64,000 nt of DNA. It comes from Microbulbifer agarilyticus (GTDB taxonomy: Bacteria > Pseudomonadota > Gammaproteobacteria > Pseudomonadales > Cellvibrionaceae). Position 1 is the first letter of the stretch. The number at the start of each line of letters is the position of its first letter. This document shows, piece by piece, positions 54,556-63,203 of the stretch. The notes below the pieces were generated by a model that saw only the letters and a program-made list of their open reading frames with translations, did no database searches and was not told the origin of the DNA. Location of the stretch: positions 124,001 to 188,000 of the forward strand of contig NZ_JAIUZM010000001.1 of the NCBI RefSeq assembly GCF_020171345.1. The letters run 5' to 3'. Both the position numbers and the translations under genes were made by a program.

Positions 54556-54649
54556 CTCTAACCATGCGCATTTTACGCAAAAATGGGAGCAACAGCGACC
54601 GCGCAAAAGGTGCACAAAGTAAGCTGTCGGCTGCAGTGCCATGTTATAT
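54556..54649 (-). repeat. attC-like integron recombination site 2
   Basis: 94 bp bounded by CTCTAAC (54556) and GTTATAT (54643-54649), the inverse core pair expected of attC. The interior GCGCATTTTACGC, ATGGGAGC and GTAAGCTGTC segments align with site 1, and GCGCATTTT plus CAAAAGGTGC with site 3. It separates the cupin and lipoprotein cassettes. Confidence 0.6.
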
Positions 54650-54651
54650 GT

Positions 54652-55044
54652 TTACTCGATAGTGACATATAAGTGCTCGCTACGCCCGTTACACTGACTA
54701 CTCGGGTGGCCTAGACAGGTATAGACCTCCGTGATCTTGCGGAATCCAGAACCCGACTGTGTGATCAAATTTAGTTTTGCCGGAATTGTGTCACAAGGTT
54801 CGGGGCAAATTAACGCAGTCATTTCAAAATCTTTGATCGGAGGCAAAATAAACTTTCCGTCTTCGTCTGTTTCAGCTTTGTTTTCCGGATAGTTCTCTAG
54901 ATACACCTCTGCGCGTTTTACCGGCCTACCTTCAGAATCAACAACCACGCCCGTATAAATTGGTGTTTTCCAGTTGTAGTGCGGGTATGGGAGTATGCAC
55001 CCCGACAAAAACAAAGCTAAAACCGCGATCAATATTGGTTTCAT
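54652..55044 (-). CDS. Small lipoprotein with carboxypeptidase-regulatory-like fold, in an integron-like cassette
   Basis: 130 aa. Lipoprotein signal MKPILIAVLALFLSGC with lipobox LSGC. The body has IYTGVVVDSEGRPVKRAEVY followed by AETDEDGKFILPP, the pattern of a CarboxypepD_reg-like (transthyretin-type) beta-sandwich. The C-terminal half has four more cysteines, perhaps two disulfides. The ATG is 8 nt inside the cassette core GTTATAT of site 3, and the stop is just before site 2, exactly as in superintegron cassettes. Function unknown. Confidence 0.75.
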   Translation of the reverse strand: MKPILIAVLALFLSGCILPYPHYNWKTPIYTGVVVDSEGRPVKRAEVYLENYPENKAETDEDGKFILPPIKDFEMTALICPEPCDTIPAKLNLITQSGSGFRKITEVYTCLGHPSSQCNGRSEHLYVTIE

Positions 55045-55050
55045 AGTGTC

Positions 55051-55170
55051 ATATAACGCCCAGTGCAGACGCAGCCAGCGCGGAGCGCATTTTGTGTTAA
55101 TGTTTGAGCGCCAGCGAGTAAGACAAAAGGTGCGTAGCGTTGGCTGTCGCTCTGCCGCTGCTTGTTATGC
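55051..55170 (-). repeat. attC-like integron recombination site 3
   Basis: 120 bp with ends ATATAAC (55051-55057) and GTTATGC (55164-55170). The arms are imperfectly complementary: left GCAGACGCAGCCAGCG against right CGTTGGCTGTCGCTCTGC. The right arm has extra bases, as expected for an attC stem. The centre shares GCGCATTTT and CAAAAGGTGC with site 2. Length is similar to Vibrio VCR repeats. Confidence 0.65.
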
Positions 55171-55176
55171 ATGGCG

Positions 55177-55599
55177 CTACTCCGGACCTTCGCTTAAGGT
55201 CGATAGTGCCTGGCGCACCTGATTTTCGTCTAGATACATACCACTCATAGGATCAAAAATCACACCATTGAAGTGAGTTGAGAACAATGAAGCAGTATAG
55301 AATGCAACAACACTCTCCTCTGGACTGCTACCCTAGCGCAGCTGCAGCACCTTTGTGTTTGAGGAGCTTAAATTCTCATTTTTTGGTAGATAATCTTCTA
55401 GACTTGAATAGTCAATACTATACGTTTCCACGCCAGACTTACTTCCTCTCAAGGTAACTGGCAAGAATCCGCTATGTTTTTCGAGATCAACATTTTCTTC
55501 ATAGACAACTCGTGGCTCTAGATTCTTCGCCACTTCATTTAGATCGCTTGTTCCCAACGTTACATCCAAAGCAAGAAAAATAAATAATTCCATCGACAC
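55177..55599 (-). pseudogene. Cassette-borne hypothetical gene with an internal stop
   Basis: 140 codons starting at 55599 with MSMELFIFLALDVTLGTSDL. TAG at 55333-55335 interrupts the frame after KVLQLR. The same frame then stays open for 51 more codons (GSSPEESVVAFYTASLF, FNGVIFDPMSGMYLDENQ) and stops 7 nt before attC-like site 3. The downstream part looks like real protein, so a TGG to TAG change is the simplest explanation. The family is not recognised with confidence; the FDPxxGxxLDxxQ ending is common in small hypothetical proteins. Confidence 0.6.
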
Positions 55600-56032
55600 T
55601 TTTGATATTACTCACTCACCTGTAAAGATGCATAACAGTTTATTAATGAGCCACTGGCTCTATATCTACCTGGCTACTATTTCCAGCTCGGGACACTTCA
55701 GATTCCATATTAAATTCTTAATTTACAACAGGTTACAGCTTTTCGGTTAAATCGCAATCAAAAATAACAAGCCACTGGCGCAAGTCGCTCCACTAAACCG
55801 ATGGCTTTTGAACACGATTATGCCCCTAGAAAGATCAATGACTTAGGGCAGATTTTCTTTAGATGTTTGCCTTGACTCATTAATTAAGCATATTCCCCCA
55901 AGGCTAGAGTGGCTAGAAGGCATCTAATCTGAGAGTTATAACGAGGAATACTGATGGAACTAGTGACTGCGTATCCTCTTCCATAAAAAACCGGTGCCTA
56001 GCACCGCGTTTCATTCATTTCTACACAGCGAT
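55600..56032. other. Non-coding remnant region beyond the cassette array
   Basis: 433 bp of AT-rich sequence. A GTTATGC-like core on the minus strand near 55640 lies about 45 nt upstream of the broken cassette gene and could mark a fourth, eroded attC. A GAGCCACTGGCTC palindrome sits near 55650. A terminator hairpin occurs at 55985-56007. No intact gene was found. Confidence 0.4.
55985..56007 (-). terminator. Terminator after the truncated hydrolase gene
   Basis: CGGTGC, loop CTA, GCACCG with six A on the left, which read as a T run on the minus strand; 26 bp beyond the stop at 56033. Confidence 0.65.
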
Positions 56033-56569
56033 TTAGTTAAGTATCGCGGCGATTTCCCGCTCGATGATCAGCTGCTGTGCCTCTCGTGAGATCTGAGCAG
56101 GGTTATCATTATTCTGCAGGGTATCGGAGTAATAAAACTGTGTGTGGTTGCCGCCTTCAATACGTACGTAGTTGGTATTGGTCGGCAACTGGTTCTTGCT
56201 GCCCTCAATATCGCTTTCAGTAGTGAGACCATCCATACTACCCCAGATTGAAGTTACTGGAATTTGTATATCAACCAAGTTCGTTAATGCGTCCGGATAT
56301 GCAGCAAGCAGAATCAACCCGGTAATACCATCGGAGGGCGCTCGGTTGCTGTCTACCCATAGTGCAGCCACTGTACTGCCCAGCGAGTGTCCAGCAACAA
56401 CCCAATCCACGACATCATTGCGCCAGTGATTTTTCACATAGGTACCGTAGTGGGTGCCAAAAAAACCAAAGTTAAATGGCGGATTTTTCGACCTAAAAAT
56501 AAAACCTGTGACTAACAACCATTTATAGATGCAATGCTGGCGGGAAAAGGCACGAGCAACGGGATGCAT
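56033..56569 (-). pseudogene. Alpha/beta hydrolase, N-terminally truncated
   Basis: 178 codons covering the C-terminal two thirds of an alpha/beta hydrolase. The nucleophile elbow is VVAGHSLGSTVAALW, followed by GLILLAAYPD, VTSIWGSMDGLTTESDIEGS with the acidic residue, and RIEGGNHTQFYYSD with the catalytic histidine. The first beta strands and the oxyanion region usually found before FNFGFFG are missing or scrambled (MHPVARAFSRQHCIYKW). An in-frame TAA lies two codons before the ATG, so no longer reading is available. It is probably non-functional, although an internally started product cannot be excluded. Confidence 0.6.
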
Positions 56570-56703
56570 AGCTTAATTTATTGTGAAGAATACTTATGTG
56601 TCTTGACCCATTCGATTCCGCCAACCCTTTGTGAGACCCATCACACTTTCCGGACACCTGTTTGTTAACCTTAATAACTCACTTCAATCCATTGAGCTTC
56701 ACA

Positions 56704-58674
56704 ATGAAAACAACTCTTAATGCCATATCTCTTGGAGCGTTGTTGTTTTGCCTCCAGGCCTGTACGCCAGATTCTCCCGATGTCACGAGTAAAGCAGATA
56801 CCGGGGGTGCTGAACCCATCACAGTTACTGATGCCACCGAGTCTACCGGCTCTTTTGAGCGCTATTCCGCAGAGCAATTTTTCCAAACCACTACGGTTTT
56901 CGGCTCTTCCATCAACCATGACAACTCGGCGGTGCTGGTCAGCAGCGATGAGTCCGGAGTATTCAACGCTTACCGCTATCCTCTGGATGGATCGGCGCCG
57001 GTGGCACTAACTCAGTCTGACAAGGACACAATTTTCGGAGTGAGCTGGTTTCCACAGGATGAGCGAATTCTGTACACCGCGGACGAAGGCGGCAATGAAC
57101 TGAACCACCTGTATGTTCTAGAGAAAAGCGGTGAAGCGAAAGATCTGACGCCCGGTGACAAGCTCAAGGCCCAGTTTTTCGGCTGGCATGAGGATGACAA
57201 GCAGTTCTATGTTGCTACTAACGAGCGAGACGAGCGCGCGTTCGATCTCTATGCCTATTCCACTGACGGGTATGAACGAGCCCGAGTATTCGAGAATGCC
57301 GACACCCTGAACCTGGATACAGTGAGCCGCGATGGACGCTGGCTGGTCATGACGAAGGCGAACAGCAATGCGGACTCTGACCTATTTCTGGTGGACCTCC
57401 AATCGGAAGAGAAGACTGCGATGCATATCACCCCGCATGAAGGCAACGTAGAGCATTCTGCCTATACGTTTACTCCAGACAGCAGCAAGCTGGTGTACGG
57501 TACCAATGAGGCTACCGAGTATCGCCAGGCATGGAGTTACGATATTGCCAGCGGAGAGCGCTCCCCACTGTTCAGCGCAGACTGGGATGTATCCTTTGTT
57601 TACTACTCCAAAGATGGCAATTTCCGCGTAATCGGGACTAATGAAGATGCGCAGACCAAACTGGACATTGTCGACCAGCGTTCAGGTAAAGCCCTAAGCC
57701 TGCCGCACCTGCCCGCCGGGGATCTGCGCAGTGTGAACTTTGCCAATGATGGCAAGTCCATGGTGTTTTACGTGAACTCCGATACTGCACCTTCAAACCT
57801 GTATAGCTACGAGTTTGGTGCAGACAAGGTAAGCCGGCTGACAGATACCCTTAATCCGGAAATCAGTGAGCAAAACCTGGTTGCCAGTGATGTCGTGCGT
57901 TTCCCGAGTTTTGATGAGCTTGAAATTCCGGGTCTTCTGTACAAACCGCAGGGTGCAAGTGCTGAGAATAAAGCCCCGGCCTTGATCTGGATTCACGGTG
58001 GCCCCGGTGGCCAGTCCCGCACGGGCTACAGCGCGGCCAAGCAACATCTGGTTAACCAGGGATACGCGCTGTTTGCAGTCAACAACCGTGGTTCATCCGG
58101 TTACGGCAAGACCTTTTTCCACCTGGATGATAAAAAGCATGGGGAAGATGATCTGCAGGATATTGTCTACGGCAAGAAATACCTGCAGTCCCTGGACTGG
58201 GTTGACCAGGACAAGATCGCAGTGATCGGCGGCAGCTATGGTGGTTACCTGACGATGGCAGCGATGGCGTTTACCGATGAATTCGAAGCGGGGATCAACA
58301 TTTTCGGCGTTACCAACTGGGAGCGCACCTTGCAAAGCATTCCGCCCTGGTGGGAATCTTTCAAGAAGGCGCTGTATGACGAAATGGGTGATCCGGCAAC
58401 AGATGCTGAGCGCCATCGCCGTATTTCCCCACTGTTTCATGCCGACAAAATCGACAACCCAGTACTGGTAGTACAAGGCGCAAATGACCCGCGCGTTTTG
58501 CAGGTTGAAAGCGATGAAATGGTTGAGGCCATTCGCAAGAATAACGTACCGGTTGAGTATGTATTGTTTCCTGATGAGGGCCACGGTTTCCGTAAAAAAG
58601 CCAACCGTATTACTGCGTCAGAAGCGTACGTAAGCTTCCTGAATGAGCACCTTCCACTAGGCGAAAAGATGTAA
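56704..58674 (+). CDS. S9-family prolyl oligopeptidase-like peptidase, lipoprotein
   Basis: 656 aa from ATG 56704, which gives a lipoprotein signal (MKTTLNAISLGALLFCLQAC, lipobox LQAC); a longer 670-codon reading loses it. The N-terminal beta-propeller (about residues 50-390) has repeated D-G/S-K/R-blade motifs. The C-terminal alpha/beta hydrolase domain has WIHGGPGGQSR, the nucleophile Ser in IGGSYGGYLTMAA, the Asp in VVQGANDPRVLQ and the His in FPDEGHGF. It is a dipeptidyl- or acylaminoacyl-peptidase type enzyme, tethered in the periplasm or outer membrane. A strong terminator follows. Confidence 0.93.
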   Translation: MKTTLNAISLGALLFCLQACTPDSPDVTSKADTGGAEPITVTDATESTGSFERYSAEQFFQTTTVFGSSINHDNSAVLVSSDESGVFNAYRYPLDGSAPVALTQSDKDTIFGVSWFPQDERILYTADEGGNELNHLYVLEKSGEAKDLTPGDKLKAQFFGWHEDDKQFYVATNERDERAFDLYAYSTDGYERARVFENADTLNLDTVSRDGRWLVMTKANSNADSDLFLVDLQSEEKTAMHITPHEGNVEHSAYTFTPDSSKLVYGTNEATEYRQAWSYDIASGERSPLFSADWDVSFVYYSKDGNFRVIGTNEDAQTKLDIVDQRSGKALSLPHLPAGDLRSVNFANDGKSMVFYVNSDTAPSNLYSYEFGADKVSRLTDTLNPEISEQNLVASDVVRFPSFDELEIPGLLYKPQGASAENKAPALIWIHGGPGGQSRTGYSAAKQHLVNQGYALFAVNNRGSSGYGKTFFHLDDKKHGEDDLQDIVYGKKYLQSLDWVDQDKIAVIGGSYGGYLTMAAMAFTDEFEAGINIFGVTNWERTLQSIPPWWESFKKALYDEMGDPATDAERHRRISPLFHADKIDNPVLVVQGANDPRVLQVESDEMVEAIRKNNVPVEYVLFPDEGHGFRKKANRITASEAYVSFLNEHLPLGEKM

Positions 58675-58693
58675 TTCGCTGGCACAAGATATG

Positions 58694-58724
58694 AAATAGC
58701 CCGCAGTTCGCGGGCTATTTTTTT
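58694..58724 (+). terminator. Terminator after the S9 peptidase gene
   Basis: Perfect 11-bp stem AAATAGCCCGC / GCGGGCTATTT with a 5-nt loop and a T run, 20 nt past the stop. Confidence 0.9.
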
Positions 58725-58894
58725 GTCCAAATTCTTACAGCGTAAACTCCCCGATTTAATAAGGAAATCGACAACGAACTTGACCAACTTGTTTAAGCTT
58801 TAAACCCAATAAGGGCTTCAAGCGCAGGAGTTGTTGGTTGGTTCATTCACTAACGTCATTTAGGGGTACTGACGTTATCGCGCTGAGACGAGTA

Positions 58895-60091
58895 TTAAAC
58901 CGAACCACCAGCAGCGTGAGCGGACGCCCAGGCCCATTGAAAGTTAAACCCACCGAGCCAACCGGTTACATCCAGCACTTCGCCGATAAAGTACAGTCCC
59001 GGCTGTTTCATGCTTTCCATACTGCGGGATGACACCTCATTGGTGTCTACACCAGCGAGGGTAACTTCTGCAGTACGGTACCCTTCAGTGCCTTCTGGTA
59101 TCAGCGTCCAGGTTTGCAGCTTTTCTGCCACCGTGCGCAGTTCGCTATCTGTGTATTGCTTGAGCGGCTTCGTTTGCAGGCCGTTTCTGTGCAGGAAGAA
59201 CTGCACCAGTTTTTTACTCCACAGCTCCGCCAGTGCCGTATGCAGGGAGGTCTCCGGCTTGGTACTGCGCTGCTCCGCCAGCCAATCTGACAAATCCATT
59301 CCCGGAGCCAGATCAAAGGTCACCGGCATACCCTCTTTCCAGTGGCTGGAAATCTGGAGTACGGCTGGGCCACTCAACCCCTTGTGGGTAAATAACATCT
59401 GTTCGTGAAAGGCACCCTGTGCACAACTGGCATTCACCGCGAGTGAGGTACCCGGCAATTCCTGTTGCCGGTTTAACGCGCGCTGATTCAGGGTAAAGGG
59501 CACCAGGGCGGCGCGGGTGGGAATGATGTTATGGCCAAACTGACGTGCCACGTCGTAGCCAAAGCCGGTGGCCCCCATGGTAGGAATCGACAAACCACCG
59601 GTGGCAATTACGAGCGAGGTGCAAAGTACCTTGCCCAAGGAGGTGTGCACGGCAAAGCCCTGCGGCTCGAGGGGCTCGATTCGCTGGATATCGCAGCGGG
59701 TGCGAATCTGCGCCTTGGCTTCCCGGCACTCTGCCAACAGCAGGTCGACAATGTCCCGGGACTTGTTATCGCAGAACAGCTGGCCGAGGGTTTTCTCGTG
59801 GTAGGGAATACCGTGCTTTTCTACTAGCGCGATAAAGTCCCATTGGGTGTAGCGGGCCAGTGCGGATTTACAGAAGTGCGGGTTTTCGCTGTAGAAGTTG
59901 TCCGGCGCCGTGTACAGGTTGGTGAAATTGCAGCGGCCGCCGCCGGACATCAGGATTTTCTTGCCGACCTTATTGGCGTGGTCCAGCACCAGCACGCTGC
60001 GGCCACGCTTGCCCGCCACCGAGGCACACATCAGGCCGGCAGCGCCGGCGCCGATGATCAGTACATCGGCCTGGGTGGGGAGGTCAGTCAT
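58895..60091 (-). CDS. HI0933/YhiN-family FAD-dependent oxidoreductase
   Basis: 398 aa flavoprotein. The Rossmann fold is VLIIGAGAAGLMCASVAG. The family signature is KKILMSGGGRCNFTN, followed by VIATGGLSIPTMGATGFGYD and, at the C-terminus, PGLYFIGEVLDVTGWLGGFN with FQWAWASAHAAG. The group includes HI0933, YhiN and the bile-acid reductase BaiN; the physiological substrate in most bacteria is unknown. It follows dcd by 36 bp on the same strand, so the two may be co-transcribed. Cytoplasmic; no signal peptide. Confidence 0.93.
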   Translation of the reverse strand: MTDLPTQADVLIIGAGAAGLMCASVAGKRGRSVLVLDHANKVGKKILMSGGGRCNFTNLYTAPDNFYSENPHFCKSALARYTQWDFIALVEKHGIPYHEKTLGQLFCDNKSRDIVDLLLAECREAKAQIRTRCDIQRIEPLEPQGFAVHTSLGKVLCTSLVIATGGLSIPTMGATGFGYDVARQFGHNIIPTRAALVPFTLNQRALNRQQELPGTSLAVNASCAQGAFHEQMLFTHKGLSGPAVLQISSHWKEGMPVTFDLAPGMDLSDWLAEQRSTKPETSLHTALAELWSKKLVQFFLHRNGLQTKPLKQYTDSELRTVAEKLQTWTLIPEGTEGYRTAEVTLAGVDTNEVSSRSMESMKQPGLYFIGEVLDVTGWLGGFNFQWAWASAHAAGGSV

Positions 60092-60127
60092 TCTTCCGTC
60101 GGATCAAAAGTCGAATCAGGAGTCGAA

Positions 60128-60697
60128 TCAGGTCTTCGGCAGGGTTACGCCGCGCTGGCCCTGGTATTTACCACCGCGATCCTTGTAGGAAACATCGCAG
60201 ATTTCATCAGACTCGAAGAACAACATCTGCGCCACGCCTTCATTAGCGTAGATCTTCGCCGGCAGGTTGGTGGTGTTGGAGAATTCCAGAGTCACGTGCC
60301 CTTCCCACTCTGGTTCCAGCGGGGTCACGTTCACGATGATGCCGCAGCGCGCATAGGTGGACTTACCCAGGCACACGGTTAGTACCGAGCGCGGGATGCG
60401 GAAGTACTCGACGGTACGCGCCAGCGCAAAGGAGTTGGGCGGGATTACACAGTAGTCACCCTCGACGTCGACGAAGCTGTCTTCATCAAAGGCCTTGGGG
60501 TCCACGGTGGCGGAGTGCACGTTGGTAAAGATCTTGAACTCACTGGCACAGCGTACATCGTAGCCGTAGCTCGAGGTGCCGTAGGAGATCAGGCGGTCGC
60601 CGGAGGCCCCGTGGCGTACCTGGCCCGGTTCGAAGGGCTCGATCATGCCCTCATTCTCAGCCATACGACGAATCCACTTATCGGATTTGATGCTCAC
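60128..60697 (-). CDS. dcd: dCTP deaminase
   Basis: 189 aa. Converts dCTP to dUTP and ammonia, supplying dUMP for thymidylate synthesis. The start [20 protein letters not shown] matches the family, with GGACAGGGTGAGC before the ATG. Marks: [54 protein letters not shown] with the catalytic glutamate region, and GVAQMLFFE. Length is normal for the trimeric enzyme. It is divergent from the SOS-controlled imuA operon. Confidence 0.97.
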   Translation of the reverse strand: MSIKSDKWIRRMAENEGMIEPFEPGQVRHGASGDRLISYGTSSYGYDVRCASEFKIFTNVHSATVDPKAFDEDSFVDVEGDYCVIPPNSFALARTVEYFRIPRSVLTVCLGKSTYARCGIIVNVTPLEPEWEGHVTLEFSNTTNLPAKIYANEGVAQMLFFESDEICDVSYKDRGGKYQGQRGVTLPKT

Positions 60698-60813
60698 CCT
60701 GTCCCCTCACTTGTTCATATCTGGCGGTCATTAAAGAGGCCGAATCATAGCGGTTTTACCCTGTGCAAAAAAGTGTCAACTCACTTGGTACAGGCTTGCC
60801 GATACTGGATGGG

Positions 60814-60833
60814 TACTGTATAAATTACCAGTA
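60814..60833 (+). promoter_or_regulatory. LexA (SOS) box 1
   Basis: TACTGTATAAATTACCAGTA has the TACTG-N10-CAGTA layout of the gammaproteobacterial LexA operator. It lies about 60 bp upstream of imuA. Confidence 0.85.
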
Positions 60834-60835
60834 AC

Positions 60836-60855
60836 AACTGTATACACATACAGTT
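60836..60855 (+). promoter_or_regulatory. LexA (SOS) box 2
   Basis: AACTGTATACACATACAGTT is a near-perfect palindrome with CTGT-N8-ACAG. It starts 2 bp after box 1 and lies 37 bp before the imuA GTG. Confidence 0.92.
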
Positions 60856-60892
60856 CAACACCGACAGACCACCCGTGTGGAGCGAGCCAATC

Positions 60893-61630
60893 GTGAACAG
60901 CGCCGAAAACTTTTTGCAAAACAAGCAGTTAGCTAAACAGGCCAACAACGAGCCCCTACCTCCAGGGCAAGAGCAAGCACAGCCATTGCAGCAGTTGCTG
61001 ACACGCCCGGACATCTGGCAACTGGCCAGCGGCCAGGGCCGCAGCCGTACCGGTATCAGTACTGGCTACCGCGGTCTGGATGCGCTGCTCACAGGGCACG
61101 GGTGGCCACGCGCCGCCTCTACCGAACTACTGATCGACAAGGCGGGTATCGGCGAGATGTCGTTGATCCTGCCAACTCTGGCCGAGCTCACCCGCCAGGG
61201 GCAGATGGTGATTCTGGTGAATCCACCGCTGATTCCCTACGCCCCAGCACTGGTGCAGGCGGGTGTGCAGCTGGAGAAGCTGCTGGTTCTGCACCCCCGC
61301 GGCCAACGGGACCAGCTGTGGGCAGCGGAACAGTCCCTGCAATCCGGTGCCTGCGGTGCGCTGATCCAGTGGCAGGGCAAGGAAACCCCGGCAGACAAAG
61401 ACCTGCGTCGCCTACAGGTCGCCGCCCGCGATGGCGATTGCCTGCACTTTCACTTCCGCCCCGGCTCTTGTGTAAAAACACCATCGCCGGCGGCCCTGCG
61501 CCTGCAACTGAAGAGCGACGGCGAACAGCTGGCGCTGCACCTGTTCAAGCAGCTGAGCGGCAAGTCCGGCCAGCGCGTACACCTGGCACGCAACCCGGAT
61601 CTGGTGCGCCGCGATCAGCCACTGCACTGA
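60893..61630 (+). CDS. imuA: ImuA, RecA-like SOS mutagenesis protein
   Basis: 245 aa from GTG 60893 (GGAG 10 nt upstream; a GTG at 60875 is the alternative). ImuA is a RecA-fold-related protein that works with ImuB and DnaE2 in error-prone translesion synthesis. Seen: ISTGYRGLDALLTGHGWPR, ASTELLIDKAGIGEMSLILP, a Walker-A-like position without the full GxxGxGKT, and VILVNPPLIPYAPAL. Two LexA boxes lie immediately upstream, so DNA damage should induce it. imuB follows after 32 bp. Confidence 0.88.
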   Translation: MNSAENFLQNKQLAKQANNEPLPPGQEQAQPLQQLLTRPDIWQLASGQGRSRTGISTGYRGLDALLTGHGWPRAASTELLIDKAGIGEMSLILPTLAELTRQGQMVILVNPPLIPYAPALVQAGVQLEKLLVLHPRGQRDQLWAAEQSLQSGACGALIQWQGKETPADKDLRRLQVAARDGDCLHFHFRPGSCVKTPSPAALRLQLKSDGEQLALHLFKQLSGKSGQRVHLARNPDLVRRDQPLH

Positions 61631-61662
61631 TCGCCCCGGCTTAAGACAAAGAGGAACCATCC

Positions 61663-63168
61663 ATGCTCTGGCTCTGTATCCAGCTCCCCAAGCTTCCCCT
61701 GGAAGCACTGACTCGGGCACACCGCGCCGGGGACAGTGCTCCTCTGGCGGTGGCTCAGAGCAGTTTGATTATTGACGCCAACCGGGCTGCCAATAGCCAG
61801 AATGTGGAACCCGGGCTCAGCATTGCCACCGCCTGTGCTTACTGTGCAGACCTACAACTACTGGAGCGGGATGCGGAGCGGGAAGAACAGCTACTACAGC
61901 AATTGGCGCAGTGGGCCTATAGCTTTACCCCGGTGGTCTCTCCGCGCAGCGCCGAGCGCGAGCACAACCAGCCAGACAACCAGTTTGCCTGCCTGTACCT
62001 GGAAATCAGTGGCTGTCTCAAGGCACATCACGGTCTGCGCCCACTACTGCAACAACTGGGTAAAGAGCTGCGCAAGATGCGCATAAGCCACTTTATGGGT
62101 CTGGGACACAGCCCCAGTGCGGCGCACTTGTTGAGCCAGTTGCCCGAACACCGCCAGTGGCTGGCGGAAACCAAACACGCCCCGACCTCACAGCAGTGGC
62201 GCCAGTGGATCAGCTTTGCCCCCAGTAAATTGCTCGACTGCAATCACAAGACGATTGCCAAGCTGTATGCCTCGGGCATAAAGCGGGTCAGCCAGTTGCT
62301 GGCAATTCCACTGTCGGAAGTGGGTAGCCGCTTCGGCCGCAACTTCATCAGCTACCTGGCGCAACTGAACGGTACCCGCCCGGACCCGGTGCCCAGCTTT
62401 GAACCACCGGCGGAGTTTCACAACGAGCTGTTTTCCCCCAGCCCGCTGGATAACAGCGAACAACTGCTCTTCCCCGCCGGCCGCCTAATACGTGAGCTCT
62501 GCCGGCAACTGCAGCGCCGCCAACTGTACAGCCAGCAACTGTGCTGGGTGCTGGACTACGGCAGCCGCGGCCAGCAGCCGATTAATGTGGAAGTATCCCG
62601 CCCACTGCTCGACCCGCAACGTCTGATCGCACTGACCAAGCTGCAGTTTGAACGGGTGGAATTGAAAGAACCGGTGCAGGCATTGACGCTCAAATGCCAG
62701 CAGCTGCAACCGATTGAAAACCAGAGCCTGCGCGAAGATTTCTTCGACGAGGGCAGCAAGCTCAACGAAAGTTACCAGCTGATCGACAAGCTCAAGGCGC
62801 GCCTTGGGCATCAGGCACTTTCCGGTGTCACCCTCAAAGAAAGCTATCTGCCGGAGCAGGCCTGGCAAAACGCCGATAGCCTCACCTTGCAGAGTAAAGC
62901 CAAGGGTCATCACCTCACCCCGGTCAGGGCGCCCCGCCCCAACTGGTTACTGCCAAGGCCGGACCGACTCCAGCAGCGGGATCACAAACTGTTTTACGAC
63001 GGTGAACTGCAGTTACTGCAGGGCCCGGAACGAATCGACGGCTACTGGTGGCAACAGCGCCGCCACGCTCGCGACTATTACATCGCCCGTGGCAGCCATG
63101 GCAGCCTCTACTGGGTCTTCCAGGACCTGACATCAGAAAGCTGGTTTCTGCACGGGGTTTATTCCTGA
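61663..63168 (+). CDS. imuB: ImuB, Y-family polymerase-like mutagenesis protein
   Basis: 501 aa with GAGG 8 nt before the ATG. The Y-family fold is recognisable (MLWLCIQLPKLPLEALTR, then YLEISGCLKAHHGLRPLL, GLGHSPSAAHLLSQ, IKRVSQLLAIPLSEVGSRFG). The catalytic acidic residues of true polymerases are missing (LCIQ in place of VDMD and LEISG in place of DEAYLD). That matches known ImuB proteins, which bridge the beta clamp, ImuA and DnaE2 rather than synthesise DNA. The C-terminal segment (LLPRPDRLQQRDHKLFYDG, then WWQQRRHARDYYIAR) is typical. Confidence 0.93.
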   Translation: MLWLCIQLPKLPLEALTRAHRAGDSAPLAVAQSSLIIDANRAANSQNVEPGLSIATACAYCADLQLLERDAEREEQLLQQLAQWAYSFTPVVSPRSAEREHNQPDNQFACLYLEISGCLKAHHGLRPLLQQLGKELRKMRISHFMGLGHSPSAAHLLSQLPEHRQWLAETKHAPTSQQWRQWISFAPSKLLDCNHKTIAKLYASGIKRVSQLLAIPLSEVGSRFGRNFISYLAQLNGTRPDPVPSFEPPAEFHNELFSPSPLDNSEQLLFPAGRLIRELCRQLQRRQLYSQQLCWVLDYGSRGQQPINVEVSRPLLDPQRLIALTKLQFERVELKEPVQALTLKCQQLQPIENQSLREDFFDEGSKLNESYQLIDKLKARLGHQALSGVTLKESYLPEQAWQNADSLTLQSKAKGHHLTPVRAPRPNWLLPRPDRLQQRDHKLFYDGELQLLQGPERIDGYWWQQRRHARDYYIARGSHGSLYWVFQDLTSESWFLHGVYS

Positions 63169-63203
63169 GCAAGCCGGTAACACCATAGCGGACACGTATC
63201 GGT

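Noticed and set aside
54064..55170. CRISPR array
   Set aside because: The repeats are long, imperfect, spaced by about 460-520 bp and enclose genes; there are no short regular repeats or cas genes anywhere in the window.
55630..55800. A fourth attC site beyond the broken cassette gene
   Set aside because: A GTTATGC core is present on the minus strand, but no matching second core or arm complementarity could be aligned.
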